Source: Gyromitra esculenta
Lineage: Eukaryota > Ascomycota > Pezizomycetes > Pezizales > Discinaceae
Assembly: GCA_038503075.1 (NCBI GenBank)
Contig: JBCAML010000019.1
Coordinates: 1,178,001 to 1,242,000, forward strand
Direction: 5' to 3'
DNA length: 64,000 nucleotides
The notes under the pieces were generated by a model, which had not been told where the DNA came from, did no database searches, and saw only the letters and a list, made by a program, of their open reading frames with translations. Made by a program: the position numbers and the translations under genes. Positions 12,827 to 25,395 of this stretch are shown here, one piece after another. Numbering within the stretch: the stretch's first letter is position 1; every line of letters starts with the position of its first letter.

Positions 12827-13636
12827 TCACCCCCTAATCTCCTCAATAGAAAAATCCTTGATATTGGCAAAAATATGTAGCATATCCCGAGACTTGATGC
12901 AGACCTGCGTTAGAATATTTCCGTCACGTGACCTCCAGACCTGCGGCCTTGGTGTTCCTGGGGTGCTGCCGTGCGATTCGGCACAAGGGCCTTCAACGAT
13001 GGATGCTGTGTCGAAGTGAGCGGATACCTCATCAGAGGGCTTTCCATGGCGATTTCCGTGAACCCACTGTTTTTTAGCACCAGCAATGTAAGGGGGAGTG
13101 AACATGTACAATAATGAAGAAAATAAATAAATAGGATTTAGGTGGTAATGTTAGAGGGATTTTTATAATAAGATTATTGTGTGAGGGGTACAGACCTGCG
13201 TCCACTGTACGCAAGCTTCACTCCAAACCATAGCACCTCGGAAGTAGTGTGCGGGAACCCTGAGTATTAATAATCCGCCTGTATCTAGTTGGAAGTCGCA
13301 GCCACGTCCCATGGGGTTTTCGAGCCTTTGAGCTTCTCTTCTATCGTTGTTGGAGAATTTAGCTGCTTCGATGGCGTAGGACTCTGCGAGTTCCCGGTTG
13401 CGAGAAAAATATGCTGCTGCGGTCCCGTGTATGTGAAACTGACCTGCGCGGAGTGTAGTTAATAGGTTGCATTTTTTGGTGGCATCTTCTGCGTCTCTGT
13501 ATTCTTTGGCTTTAGCGAATGTGGTGCCGCGGTAGAGTGTTATGTATTCTGGCTGCTCTTCGTCTTCAGCAGGGACTCTTGCCTTCTCCGGGATGATCGG
13601 TTTTGGAAGCCCCATAAAACTGGTTTTGGCCTTCAT
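12827..13636 (-). CDS. ADP-ribosyltransferase-like (ART-fold) protein, 2 exons
   Basis: Hypothetical protein of 226 aa; exons 13636-13196 and 13066-12827, intron GTCTGT...AACAG, phase 0. Visible elements are LYRGTTF (about residue 34), then HGTAAAYFSRNRELAESYA (about 68-86), then GGLLILRVPAHYF. The second exon has FDTASIVEGP followed by TQVCIKSRDMLHIF. The order YRGT, then a small-residue/YFS strand, then a D-x-V-x-GP segment and a Q-x-C-I strand resembles the ART superfamily and DUF3990-type proteins. This is inference from motif order; no catalytic glutamate can be assigned with certainty. There is no signal peptide or membrane segment, so a cytosolic location is expected. The ATG at 13636 opens the frame; a minus-strand open piece just upstream (13941-13786) might be an extra 5' exon but could not be joined. 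The gene stands alone between gene-poor stretches. Confidence 0.65.
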
Positions 13637-15659
13637 GGTTAGTTTGAAGTAGTTGTGTATTTTGGGAAATTTTTGCGAATTAGCAAGTTAGCTGTAAAAC
13701 CCTGTGGTGTTTTTCCTGGAGTTTTTCGTTGCGGGGATAAGTATTAGTAGAGTAGTTATATCGCGACGATAGAAACCCCAACTGACTATCGTCGCTGCTT
13801 GCACCCAGAGTTTAATTCTATGGCCTTGACGTTACATTGACTAGTTGGGATTCCGTCTACCATGAACTCTAATAGGATGAGTGTCGGAACAGGCTGTTCG
13901 CTAGACATAAGGCGTCGGGTTAGAGCCTCTTGCGATGTCATGGGTACCTGAATTGTCGGCGGTAACAATCGCAGTATTATTTATCTGAAATACTATTACC
14001 ATGGCATGGGGAAAGGTTGTACAGAGTTTATCCAGTAGGTAGGTTGCTGTGGTACATGTTGCTGAAACGCGCTTTTTAGTCAAGGAAAGGAAATGGTGCT
14101 TTGTGGCATGATACGGATCTTGAGGGGGACCAGGTACCTTTAAAGCACACCGTACCCTGAGAGAGTTAGATAAGGGTGCTTGGGTATTCAAACATCTCTC
14201 CGGACACACCTGTACCAGGCCGAGGCCGATCAAACCGGCCCGAACATCCCATATCTTCGGCACGATAATTCGGAGCCGGAGATGCCAACTCTTAGTGCTC
14301 GAGCCTCCTGTTTCTCCTTCGAAGAGACGTCTAGTGCGATTGCAGCGTTATATCGCAACATCGTATCGAAAACTCAGCGTGGAATCTAGAACCGCTTCCT
14401 CTCCATCCCACCCACTCCGCCAACAAAAGAAAGCGGCCAAGGCGCTTGCGTGACCATCGGACCGATCATGAATTGGGAAATCTTCACCCCGATCCGTAGC
14501 TCAAGGTCGACAAGCTCTCTACATACCTACATACCTGCCTAGGTCTTGTGCTGCCAGCAACCGTGTCCGATTCCAACAGCGTTTCCCGCTACGTAGAAAC
14601 TTCAGTTGTCCTAGAATTGAGCTCAAAGGTGTATCCCTCGTAGGCAGGGCGGGCGGAACGAACGTCCGGTCGACACCGCATTCTGAACTCGCCTCGCGCG
14701 CTGTTTTGTATGATTCGCAGGGCATCGGAGGAGACCTTGTCATGTAGTAGAGTACATACTCTAGTTGATATCGTAATGCGTACCTGCAGTTTTGATTGGC
14801 CTTTGCACAACTATACCAGGTAAAGGAAGAAAGAAAGAAAGGGAAAGAAAAAAAAAAGGATGTGGTTGTTGCTGGCCCAACCCCGCACTGGTCTTGCTCA
14901 CGAAGTGAAAAGTGATCCGAAAGCCTCGCTGTCAATCCCACAGGAGTGCGCGGATACCTGGTAACCACAGTTAACGGAAATGTCAGGCGGGCGTCGCACA
15001 GCTCTTCATGCATAGAATAGCGAGAGGAGAGTAGGGTACGTGTATGTGAGCGAATCCAGTGCTGGGCAAGTAGACAGTCGTGAGAACCGCTCTACTTATT
15101 CTATGGGGGGCTGTAGGTAGTCGAAGTAGGTATACACATAGGTAACTGTACTGTACTGTGGTACAGTACCAGGGCGCCAGACCGTATTTAACGCACGTCG
15201 TTATCGCAGTTCCACGAAGACATCGTGGCGGTGTTGGGTGTGTGCTCTTGGTGGTACAGGTCCTCCACCACATGTCGAGTATGTCGCGCAATTCTATTCA
15301 AATCCCACCGTCTGTCTGTCTGCTGTCGATCATGTAGATGCTTGTCTCACATCCTAATTGCAAGATCTCCCCCACACCACCGTGAGCCCCAACGTGGGGG
15401 TTTTACAGTCCGCCACAGGGCTTCTATCTATCTGCAGCCTTTCTAGTCTCTCCCCAGCCCCACCAAGGGCTTGTCGTCACTTTGCGCCCAAGCTTCAGGA
15501 CTAACTAGCGAATAAGTGTGTCGCAATCCCACTTGCTGTTGTCGTTGTGCCGTACCTACCTCATCTTTCCAACAACTGTCCTGTCACACCCGCAGCAGAC
15601 TGTCCTCCACTCGACATTCTGATCCCGCAAAACGAAAACAATAAAAATAGGAAAGTGCG
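13637..15659. other. Intergenic, possible fragmentary exons
   Basis: Minus-strand 13941-13786 encodes a coding-looking 51-codon frame from an ATG (MTSQEALTRR start), and plus-strand 14200-14389 has an open frame ending in QRGI. Neither has a partner exon that I could establish. From about 15540 onward lies the leader of the GRGGAGN gene. Confidence 0.4.
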
Positions 15660-16345
15660 ATGTCCGGATACATTAGGATGGGCCGCGGCGGCGCGGGGAA
15701 CATGATGTCCAAGGAGCAGCTTCAGAAAAAAGTACTGTACCCTCCCCCCACCATTACCCCCGATTGATCGTTTCTGCAGCAAATTTCAATCCATCAAGCA
15801 TCAAGCTCTAGATGCTAAACTCTCTTGGCATTGCAGGAAGAAGATCTTGAAGCTCAAGAAGCTAAAGCGCCGCATAATGAGCCCATTCACGAAGAGACTA
15901 CATCTCCTGACCCACCGGAAGGATACAAACATATGTAACTTCTTCCCACCACCAGCCCCCCCCAATCTTTACTTTACCCATCAATTTAACCAACCGGAAT
16001 GGGGCTCGTAGGGGCCGTGGTGGTGCAGGAAATTGGTTTGTCCCTGCCGAGCTCGCCTCTGGTGTGATATCGGACTCCTCAGAAGCTCCCACGCCCGAAC
16101 CCCCGGCTGAGCACTCTGCTTCCGTACGCCCATGGCGCGGCCGCGGCGGTGCTGGGAATTTCGCCGCCGACACTCCGCAGGACCTCGGGGACATCCAGAA
16201 GGAGGAAGCGGAGAAGGCAAAGTTGGAGGAAGCACAAGTGAGGGCTAGCGTTGATCAAACCCTCCAGCGGCCGAGCCAGGCGCATATCAATGATGGGGAG
16301 AGACCATTCCATCACGAGGTTGGATGGCGGGAAGCTGGGTTGTAA
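15660..16345 (+). CDS. PAR32-like GRGGAGN-repeat protein (DUF3602), 3 exons
   Basis: Small disordered protein of 167 aa; exons 15660-15731, 15837-15934 and 16012-16345. Three copies of GRGGAGN are present: residues 9-15 (GRGGAGNMM), at the start of exon 3 (GRGGAGNWFV), and about 40 residues further (GRGGAGNFAA). This repeat defines DUF3602, to which yeast Par32 belongs. Par32 is phosphorylated after TORC1 inhibition and restrains ammonium transporters; a nitrogen-response role here is inferred from the family only. The protein is short compared with many fungal homologues and is rich in Glu/Ala between the repeats. The second intron is phase 2 and splits the Met codon immediately before the second repeat. 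The start ATG is the first in frame and directly precedes the first repeat. Confidence 0.85.
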
Positions 16346-19300
16346 TAGACTTGATATCAATGTGTATATGAGCTAGGCTGGATATCAGGAAACCCCGCCG
16401 TCTCACACTTTTCATTGATTTTGTACTTTTTTTTCCCCCCGCCCTGGGAGAAATGGAGGAGTTTGGGGTGGGAGGAGATAGAACATCATGTTCCAGAGAA
16501 ATGCGAGTTAGACGGGGGGTTTTCCTCCTCTCCCTCATTGTACCCTTCATGTTTGTTTCCGTGGTGGATCACTGTTCCTGTTCCGCATCCATGGTTCTGT
16601 TGTTTCAGTAGATAGATATCGGGATTTACTTTACTAGCACTCCAGCGCATCGGTTTCCGAATTCCTGCAGCGCATTATCGTGTGTTTATCGTATTCGCCA
16701 GCAACCCCTCCCCCCACGCTTTAGGGCTCTCCACCAGGTTGGATGGTACTAAACCCTAAAGCACAAGTGTCAAAGAGAAGCTCCAGACACCCCGCAAAGC
16801 TAATACCTATGTAACCACACTGTGTCATATCCAAGACATGGAGCGAGAACTGAACTCGATGTTTCTGAAATGCCATGTTGTTAAGATCGTACAGGGTGCT
16901 AATTTTTTTTCTTTCTTCGAGTGATAGTTGATCTTCCTTACGAGTCTCACTGTCCTACATCTTACGGGCGATGATCACCCAGTCAGGAAGATCACTTGAA
17001 TTCATGCAACATGGCTTTGCTTGCATGAAGGCGGCTTGCTTACATTCGTTTGGGCCACACCTACTCTACTGGATTTTGTTGGCTGGTAGCATACTTTTTA
17101 CTCAGGCAACAGTGCTATCTAGAACCTTTTCTTTCTTTAGTTTATTTCTCGAGAGAAGAAAACCTCTCCATTTCTAGTATGGGTGCTTCGAAAAGAAAGA
17201 AAATAACTCTTGCGTATTACACAATTGATCATTTTGCCAGAGTCCCTATTTATCCATTAGCATCTCACATTCTCCTCACCTTTTTTTTTTTTTTTTTACC
17301 GTTGCCGGTTAGTTCTTTTGGGAGCTCTCTTTTAGTTTGTTTTGTAAGCCTGCTTCCCGGCTGGATTTTCCGGGATCTACAATACCCTGTAGAGTCGGGA
17401 AAAGTAGTTTCGATTTTTCCGGGACAACTTTTCTTTCTCCCTCTCTTACTATCCAAACCCTTGCTAGGGCTAGGCGGGCTGCAACTTCATTCAGAACCCT
17501 AGTTGATCCCCCTCGTTCTCTTTCTCGTGGATCAATTGACATGGTAAGGTACAAGCTAGGTTGCTAGGTAAGTAGCAAAGCAAGCACTATTATGATCTTC
17601 ACGAGACTGAAAGTTTTTTTTCTCTTGCATTTCGTGAGTTCCGTACCTGATAGATAGACTACCCGGGAGGAGAGTTAGATAAACGCGAGTACCTAATTCC
17701 CCCCCCTCCTCCCTTCCCAATCCATCACATCACCACGTTGCAGCTTTTTTTTTTTTTCCTTTCTCTTTCTTGTCACGCTTTCCTCTGACATGGTAGGAAT
17801 ATCAATTTTTTTGCTTTGAAATATAGAACCGGACCGGAATCCCAAAGATCTTGTAACAGAGAGCACTACCCCCCTCCGGATGTCCGCCCGTCCTGTAAGG
17901 TGAATCAATTGAGAATACCCGCATGATGGTTCCAGGTTGCTATACTCACCTTTCTCCAAGACCCGAAAAAAAAACCCCCTCCCACAATAGCTCAATAAAC
18001 CCTCAACTGAATCCGTTCTCCCCCGCAAATTATAGCTAGCTAGCTAGGTTGAAGGTTGGAGGTTGAAGTTGGGGTTGGGTTGGGGGGGTTTAGAAAGGCT
18101 AGTTGCTCCAGCTAGCTAACTATCCTAGCGAGCGAGGATCCGTGCCGGCATAACGATTTACCGGGTCAAACGACGAGGAGGATAAAGTGAACCGATACGA
18201 TCATACGAAATGATCACCAGCTAGTTGAAAATATGGGGAATTGAGAACAAAAAAAAACAAAAAACAAAAAACAAATCTATCAATGGCCAAGTTAAAAAAA
18301 AGTTTCCTGGATATGGGAGGAGGGGGAAGCTTGAATGATCGATTGCTTGGATTTTTCCAGGCCGGATCATCTGATTTGTTCCTGGGGAGGAGGCATGAAA
18401 AAGGTGGGGTAAGCAGTTCTTCGATTTGAACTGGTTCCTGTTCTCGGCCTTACGTGCATGGGTTGGGTTTGGCTGCATATTGGTGGTTACGTGCGTGCTG
18501 CTTTTTTTTTTTTTCTTTCATTCTTTCATTCATTCTTTCTTTCATCAAAAAGTTGAGTCTTTTTTATCCTGTGGGGAAGAAAAACGCAAAAGCTGTGAAC
18601 GGAGTTTGGAATTCGTGGGGTTTTATTTTTTCTCACCTCCACGCTCCCTGGGGCATTCTCCTGTAGAAATATCAGAATTCAGAAGAAGAGGGTCTCAATC
18701 GGCCATGCAGCCCTGAGCTCCAGAGCTACTCTTCGTCCTGGCTGGATTAATCTCTCCGTGAGAAACATTTTTATTTATCAGCCTCGTGATCGCGCGAGAT
18801 TCACTCTGGATGGTAACCGAACCAACCCCTTGACCACCCAGCAGGCCTTCCGGGCACAACCCAACCCTTCAAAAAATAAATTTCTTGGAACACAGGCAAA
18901 GCTGGAAGAAATCGTGAACGTGTTCGAGCCCGCGCATCCCTCCCCCTTCCTGGAATTCCGCTTTCGATCTCTTTCTATCTTGTCTCCGGCTTTTTCAGCT
19001 CCCGCTCATTATCCACATCCATCCTCCTTCTCCCTTCCTTCGTCCAACCCTTTTTTTCTTTCTCTCTCTCTCCCTCTCGCTCACTCACATCTCAGCGCTA
19101 ACACTTTTTTTCTCCCCGTCTGCTTGCTCAATTTCTTTGTATTTTCATTCTGTTCTCTTTTTTTTCCCTCCCCTCGTTTTACATACCTTACTTAGCATTC
19201 GTCAACCCTGGACCCCGTCTCTCCTTCGATCCAATATTCTGTCTATCCCTCCACTCCACCCCCCTCCAACCTCCCCCCCGGAACTGGGTTGCACGAGAGA

Positions 19301-20179
19301 GAGATTGAAACACACAGCAATAGTGCGCAATTCTAATTCAACCAAGCGCTTTCCGTTTTGAGCAACGTTTCTTTTTTTGGGCGTTGTGTGTGATTCTTTG
19401 TGGGAGGAATCTAAAGAATTTTTTTGTTTCCTGCTTTCTTCTTCCCCTTCTTCAATACAACTACTCTTACTCTTCATCCTAAGGAGATTTGGAAAAAGAA
19501 AAAATATCCTTTTTATTTATTTATTGTTCAAAATTTAATTCCTTACGAGTTCCATTAGTTTTTTATTTATTTTCGCGGCAAAATTGGTCTCATCGGTTCT
19601 GAGTCATTTTAAGCAGCAAAGCTATCTGGATCTTTTTTTTTTTTTTGTTATCCGCAGGGGGGAGTTTTTATCTCAGCTCTATCATTTAAAAACACCTCTC
19701 TCCCTCAGGAACAGTTTCCCAGTCAGTGCAACAGCGATACAAAAAAAACAAAACAAGGAGGAATTTTCATACAAGGAAGAAGTCGAAACCAACACAAGAG
19801 GTTCTCCGTGCTTACGCCAATAGACAAGGAGCTCCGCCTTGCTTGCGCCTAATATTCCCCCCCCAGAGCTCTCCAGAAGAAAAAAAAGTTCGTAGTTGGT
19901 CAGAAAGCTGAAGCCTGGTGACCGGGAACACCATGGCTTCCACAAAGGTAATCTTTCTCTCTTTTTTTTCCCTTCCCCACACCCCCACCCCTTTCCTGAA
20001 ATCTCCCTATTTTTCTTGAAAGACAGCTCATCCGAAGAAAAAAAAAGGACTCTGTATCGCCTCGATTTCCACCCCCATCTCCAACATCTAGCGCCCTCCC
20101 AATAAAAGCCCCCCCACCCCATCACCGCAACCATTCGCTCAGCTCAGCAAATTCACACCGCGTCACACGTCGAAAAAGC
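16346..20179. other. Intergenic / C2H2 gene 5' region
   Basis: No gene is supported. The interval is rich in homopolymer T runs, a TTTC/ATTC microsatellite near 18510-18545, and a 9-bp inverted repeat at 16718-16762. From about 18960 to 19470 it is strongly pyrimidine-rich, as expected of a long leader. An ATG in an excellent context at 19933 is followed after five codons by a donor-like AAG|GTAATC. I could not connect it in frame to the C2H2 coding sequence, so it may be a short upstream ORF or an alternative first exon. Confidence 0.5.
16718..16762. repeat. 9-bp inverted repeat with telomere-like box
   Basis: GCTTTAGGG (16718-16726) faces CCCTAAAGC (16754-16762) across a 27-base loop. The arms resemble telo-box motifs (AAACCCTAA). 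It lies 3' of the GRGGAGN gene. Confidence 0.6.
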
Positions 20180-21837
20180 ATGTCTTCAACGACAGGTGCG
20201 AACATGGCCGCCGTAGTAGCGGCCGCTAAGGAAGCTGTTGCTGAGGTCCCGTTTTCGCTTCCGGTACCGCCGGCTGGCGTAGGATTGGCGAGGAGTCCAG
20301 GGAGCAACGGGAAGGTTATAGCGTTGGGAAAGAGCGGTACTGGAGGTGCTGTGGTCGGGGGAAGCAATGGCTATCCTAGCCCGCCGAGTAGCTTGCCTAC
20401 GTCAGGTCCGTTCAGCAGCAACGGAGCAACAGCACCGATTGGAGGGACTGCTCAAAACTTGCAGTTTCCGAGGAAGACCGGAGGTTTTGGGAACGGGAGT
20501 GGAGACAGTGCTATTGCTGAGGGGTATGGGCCAGACGCGAAGGGTTCAGGGCGGAGGAGAGCAAGCGAGGGTGCGCATCTGGTGCTTGGAGGTACTCCAG
20601 GTCCAGAAGGAAGCGTCTTGGGGAGGGGTAGCAGAGCACGCAGTGGTAGCGAGCTAAAGTGCGAAAAGTGTGGGAAGGGGTATAAACATAGTTCTTGTTT
20701 GACGAAACACTTGTTTGTGCTCCCCTCCTTCATATATTTGTTCTCCCCAGGTTTCGCTCGAACAAGAATTACTTTTTATCGCTCCTACCCCACACTTCAT
20801 TCCCTGGAATCTTTTATTTATTCTTCCGTATCCTGGCAAGATACCTTCCTCTTCGAATTTACCTTGAAAAATACGAATATATATACCCTGCCATTCCTTA
20901 CATAGTAGTCTTATTTTGACACCAGGCCCCGTTTCTCTCTCCCCTCCTTCCATTCAAGCTCCACTTGACCCGTATCGCAAAGCCTAAATTTGCTTACGCC
21001 ATGTGACATAGATGGGAGCACACGCCAGAATGGTCCTACACATCTAAGCTGTTGATCTCCAAACATCAGCAGGTCCAGCTTCTCGAAGCGGCCTCGATCC
21101 TGGTTTCAATGAACCCTAGCACAACACCACCAGCCTCCTCATCAGGTGCTTCAATTCGTGAGGGTAATTCCTCAACAAATGACGGTTCATCAAGCTCAGA
21201 AGATACTACACCACCACCCCAAGGATTTTCTGGATCAGACATTGGTAGTCCTTTACCGACTCCCCGGGGAATCCGGAATGGGGCTGGGAAACCTGGGAAG
21301 AGGCTATCGTCAGGATCTTATTCGCGATCCTATCAGTCAGGCGGGAATGGTCTTGTTGGAAGTGCTCCAAATTCGGCCGGATTTCCCAGTCATTTTGTAC
21401 AGAAATCAGCTAGACCTCGTGCAGGTAGCTCTGCTAGTAATATGAGAAGTCCAGCTATGAGACCAACGTCAGTAACCCCAGAAGACGAGGCCCTTGCATC
21501 TGCCATAGAGCTGTTAAGTTGTTCCTTCCGCACCGCTACCACACCAATTATGGGTCCGACCGTGATCGCAGGAAGCATACCAAGGGGAGGAATTGCTGGA
21601 ATGTGTTCACCTCCGGTTGCTGCGGGAAGCTTCCTTGGGCCGCTTAACAATGTCCTAGAAATGAAGAGAGAGGACGAAGATGATGTGAGAATGGAGGATC
21701 TGGAGGAAAGCCGTGATGAAGATGAGGAGGATGAAGAGGCGGAAGATGAAGATGAAAGTGAAATCGAGGAAAGGTGGACGAGAAGACGAGGGAGTGACGA
21801 GGAGGAAGATGGGGTTTTTGGGAGAATGGAGGAGTAG
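20180..21837 (+). CDS. C2H2 zinc-finger protein with one conserved finger, 2 exons
   Basis: Predicted nuclear protein of 452 aa; exons 20180-20712 and 21012-21837. A single finger, CEKCGKGYKHSSCLTKHLWEH (C-x2-C-x12-H-x3-H), lies at about residues 162-182 and is split by the intron within TKH|LW. It is followed by TPEWSYTSKLLISKHQQVQ and LLEAASILVSMN, a block that always accompanies this finger in a filamentous-fungal C2H2 family. The N-terminal part is Ala/Gly/Ser-rich; the C-terminus ends in a long Asp/Glu tract (around 21665-21820) interrupted by RRRG. The start at 20180 is the first ATG in frame and precedes an Ala/Val-rich stretch; an upstream first exon at 19933 cannot be excluded. A role as a transcription regulator is inferred from the finger. 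The intron of 299 nt is long for this window. Confidence 0.85.
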
Positions 21838-24800
21838 ATACCTGTATCAACGAGGATGCCCGATGATTTTATCAGCGGCAGTTGCAGCGGGGTTAAGTGT
21901 CTCTCGCGTCACAAACTAAGTAACGGCCCTTTAGGTTATGGAAAGAAGACATCAAAACAAAACAAAAAAACAAACATACAAACATACAAGACATACCGCA
22001 TTGTACAGACTTGTTTTTCCTTAGCTTCTGTTTTTTCTCATCCCGAAATTTTGTATTTTTCACGGATCATTTTTCCCTTTCTTTTCTTTCCAGCTTTCAA
22101 CGGATGCTTTTTTCTCGGAAGATCCGCGCAGAGAAGGACAGACGAACAACAGACGGTTTGCGGGCGCTGCCGACGACGATCGACAGGGCTTATTACAATC
22201 GCTTTTTGAGAACGAGCGAACAAGACAAGAGGATGATGGGACCCGATGAGCAGAAGTCAGATCTGTCCTTGTCTGATGTCATTGAGAAAACACTATTCTT
22301 TTCCTATATTGCTTTTTTTTACCTTACGTATGGCAGGACCTGTTTCCTTTTGGCTGTTTTCGAGAAACGGGGCGCTTGTGTTCTTATTCTGGTGGATGCG
22401 TTGGCAGCGGGGGGTTGGCCGGCTTCTTTTTTTTTTCCCTCTTTCCTCTTTCCTTTTTCTTCGCATTTGATTGGAAACTTGTTTCACTCTTCGCTGCTTG
22501 GGTGGCCTTTTTATTTTTGGTGGGTCGGGATAGTAGGGAATTGGGATTGGATCGCTAAAGTCAGGTGATCTTAGCCTTGGTGGCGACTTGCAGGATGCGG
22601 TGTTCTGGTATCTAGCGACGAGAATTTTATCTGCACAATTTTACTGTTCTTTATGCTTCAATATGTTCTGCAGTGGAGCAATAGTGTCACAAGCCACTCT
22701 TCTCGACATACTTTTTTGTTTTGATATCACCCTATCTGCATTTTGGAGTTGTAAGAAAACTAGAGGAATTGGATCTCGGACTTTGTGTCTTTACGCCGAA
22801 ATTGACTTTCCCCATAGCCGGTGGTTCGGGTTGGTGGAGCTTGGGAGATGAGATGATGCTGGCACAGCATGGCATGCGTCAGATTGGCCAGAAGGCTGAT
22901 GAGGTCGGCAGTTAGAGCGAGATCGTCTTATGCTGCGAGGACGTTCGTATGCAGAAGATTGGACGGAAGCTTCCTAGGCATCTGGAGAAAGGAAATTGCA
23001 ACTTTTGACCTCATGCGGGCGAAACCCATGAATTGGCGGCTGCAATATGAGATACCAGCACATATCGTGAACGGGCAGGAGGCTGAGGGAGTAACAACGA
23101 CGTGTCTTTAGATCTTCGCCGTGAGATGCGGGGTGGACCCTGCGTTCAATAGTATGATTGATGTGTGTGCAAAAATTGTTGAGGCAAGCTTGTATGAACT
23201 CACGGGGGATATGATTGATGTCGAATTCCGTGTATAGCTCTCCGTTGTGCAGTAAACGTATTATGTAGTCTAATGCAGAGAAGCATTTGAGATCGAAAAG
23301 CACGAGACCGAAATGCAAAGCTCTGATTTCTCTGATTTCTCTGATTTCTCGGAAATGAGCTGTCTCTTAGCGTGATTATCACTGCAGAGATTCCAAGTAT
23401 CTGGTTTGATTTCGCCGTGTTCACTATTTGACATTTTCATTGAGGATGGTCGTGGGAACCTGTGTATGGCAGGCTGAGGGCAAAGCTATCAACAAGACTT
23501 TTAGACTGGACCGGTTTCCGGGATTTCTGAGCACTCGCAGGTTCTGCCGAGGAGTTATGTACCTATGGGATACTTAAGCCATATGCATGGTGACTCTGAA
23601 AAGCAAAGCAGGACACGGCTAGAGTACATACAGATACCCTACCGGCAGCCCAATGCCCATGCATTCTGTAAGGAGAGGAAATTGATTTCTTTTCCGAGTG
23701 ATATTTATGTACGTACCTTACCATGTACCAGGATACAGCCTGCCCTACCTATGCTTCCGTTCTTAGAGACCGTAAAGATTGAATTCGCACCCTGTACCGA
23801 TATCGATGGTGGGCGGAGAGTCGACGCCGAGCAGCCGTGAAAACTTGGAACTTTCTTAATCCAGAGCGTGTACAGCTGGCCATCGCGCCCAGCGAATGGC
23901 AAGCACTGAGGGTTACCCACTCCTGCAGCCTTGGTTCGGTGGGGACACAGCAACAAGCCTGTCAGCGAGAGCACCCGAAGCGAAAAGGGAAAGGCCGAGG
24001 GAACAATAGAGGGGCTAGGTGGGGAGAGGTTGCGACAACGCAGAATTACTACATCGACCCCCTCTGACCTTCACACGCTCCATAGCGAGCACACACAGCA
24101 CACACACTCTCGCACACAGACGCCTGGACACGTATGCAAGCAGCAACAGCAGCAGCAGCAGATGAGACTCACTGGCCTTTCACCGCCCCTCCTTTCTCCT
24201 CTCTTCCCCTCGCCTCCCGATTCACTCCGTCTCGAGCAGAAGCAGAAGCAGAGCGCGACATGGCCAGAGAGAAGGGACAGACAGCCTCTCGAATTAGAAT
24301 TCCTCCATGTATCTCATCCTGACAAGGCGCGACGTCTGTGAGGCAAATTAGACGCGGCGTCTTGGAGCTGCAGGTTCTATTGGAGGACAGTGCAAGAGGG
24401 ACCATTGGGATTGAGAATGTCCCATGTACATACAGTACAACAACAACATGACAGTATTTTCTCTCAACTGGCTTCGCTGGCCAGCGTGGCCGCGGCGATC
24501 TAGCTTGCTCTACTTTTATTCTTTGTTGCTCTGCCTGCTTGCCTGTATTACAGCCTTCTTCTCTTTCTTTCTTTCTTTCTTTCTTCCTCTCTTCTCCCGT
24601 CGCCGTCCCCCCCCTCCTCTCTGCTCTAATAGAGATCCTACTCTACTGAGTTTTTTCTAGCTTCGTATACATCTTGCTGTCAATTCCTCATTGTGCATTC
24701 ACGACCCCTCTCCTCCTCGTCCCTCCCATCTGTGTGTGTTCACCATTCAGCGCCCCTCCTTCCGCTGTCATCATCTAGCCCGAGGTCCTTTCAGCTTTTT

Positions 24801-25395
24801 TGATCCCACGTTCCCGGGAAACTGTTGGTAAAACACTATCGGAGGCAATCCAAGAAGCGCACCTGCTACCCCACACCCACCCACATAACACGACTCTCTG
24901 CCTCTTTTTTTGATAGTTGCATCAGCCAACCTTGGTGAGCCAAACGCAGAAGAGGAATTTAAAACAAATCACTTCCATCGAATCGTGTGTGGTACGAAAC
25001 GTGTGGACAACATATAGTCTCCATCATCATCATCGTCATCATCATCATCCATCTACTAGCCTTTGATACATAGATTTGCCCCAGTTGCCACCTATTGGTA
25101 TATATCTGACCTCTTCTTGATGCTTCCCCTCTAAAGCAGACAATTTTGTTGTCGTTCTGGGTTCTAATTCCCTTCCTAGCTAGAAACTTGAACGCAGTAG
25201 TATCCTCCCATCCTACATCGACGGATCATTACATAGTCCCACTAGTCCCCGATTTATCCTTGATACCCACTTAAACCTTCGACTTTTAGTCCTCAGGCAA
25301 ATCCCATTAGACCCAGCGGATACTAGCAAGTCGAGCAGGCTTGCACCGCTCACTACACCGGGCCAGATCCGTAGCTTGTATATGCGATTATAGTC
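21838..25395. other. Intergenic / MATH-BTB gene 5' region
   Basis: No gene is supported. The first kilobase is T-rich 3' UTR-like sequence. A 9-bp tandem repeat is at 23322-23350, a TTTC microsatellite is near 24562-24585, and a CAT/ATC triplet run is at 25021-25050. CT-rich sequence from 24180 to 25300 suggests a long leader for the gene at 25396. Confidence 0.5.
23322..23350. repeat. 9-bp tandem repeat, about 3.2 copies
   Basis: TCTGATTTC is repeated perfectly at 23322, 23331 and 23340, with a partial fourth copy. It lies in non-coding sequence. Confidence 0.9.

Noticed and set aside
13901..14263. 120-codon frame (-)
   Set aside because: It starts at GTG, ends without an ATG-initiated core and could not be linked by introns to the ART-like gene.
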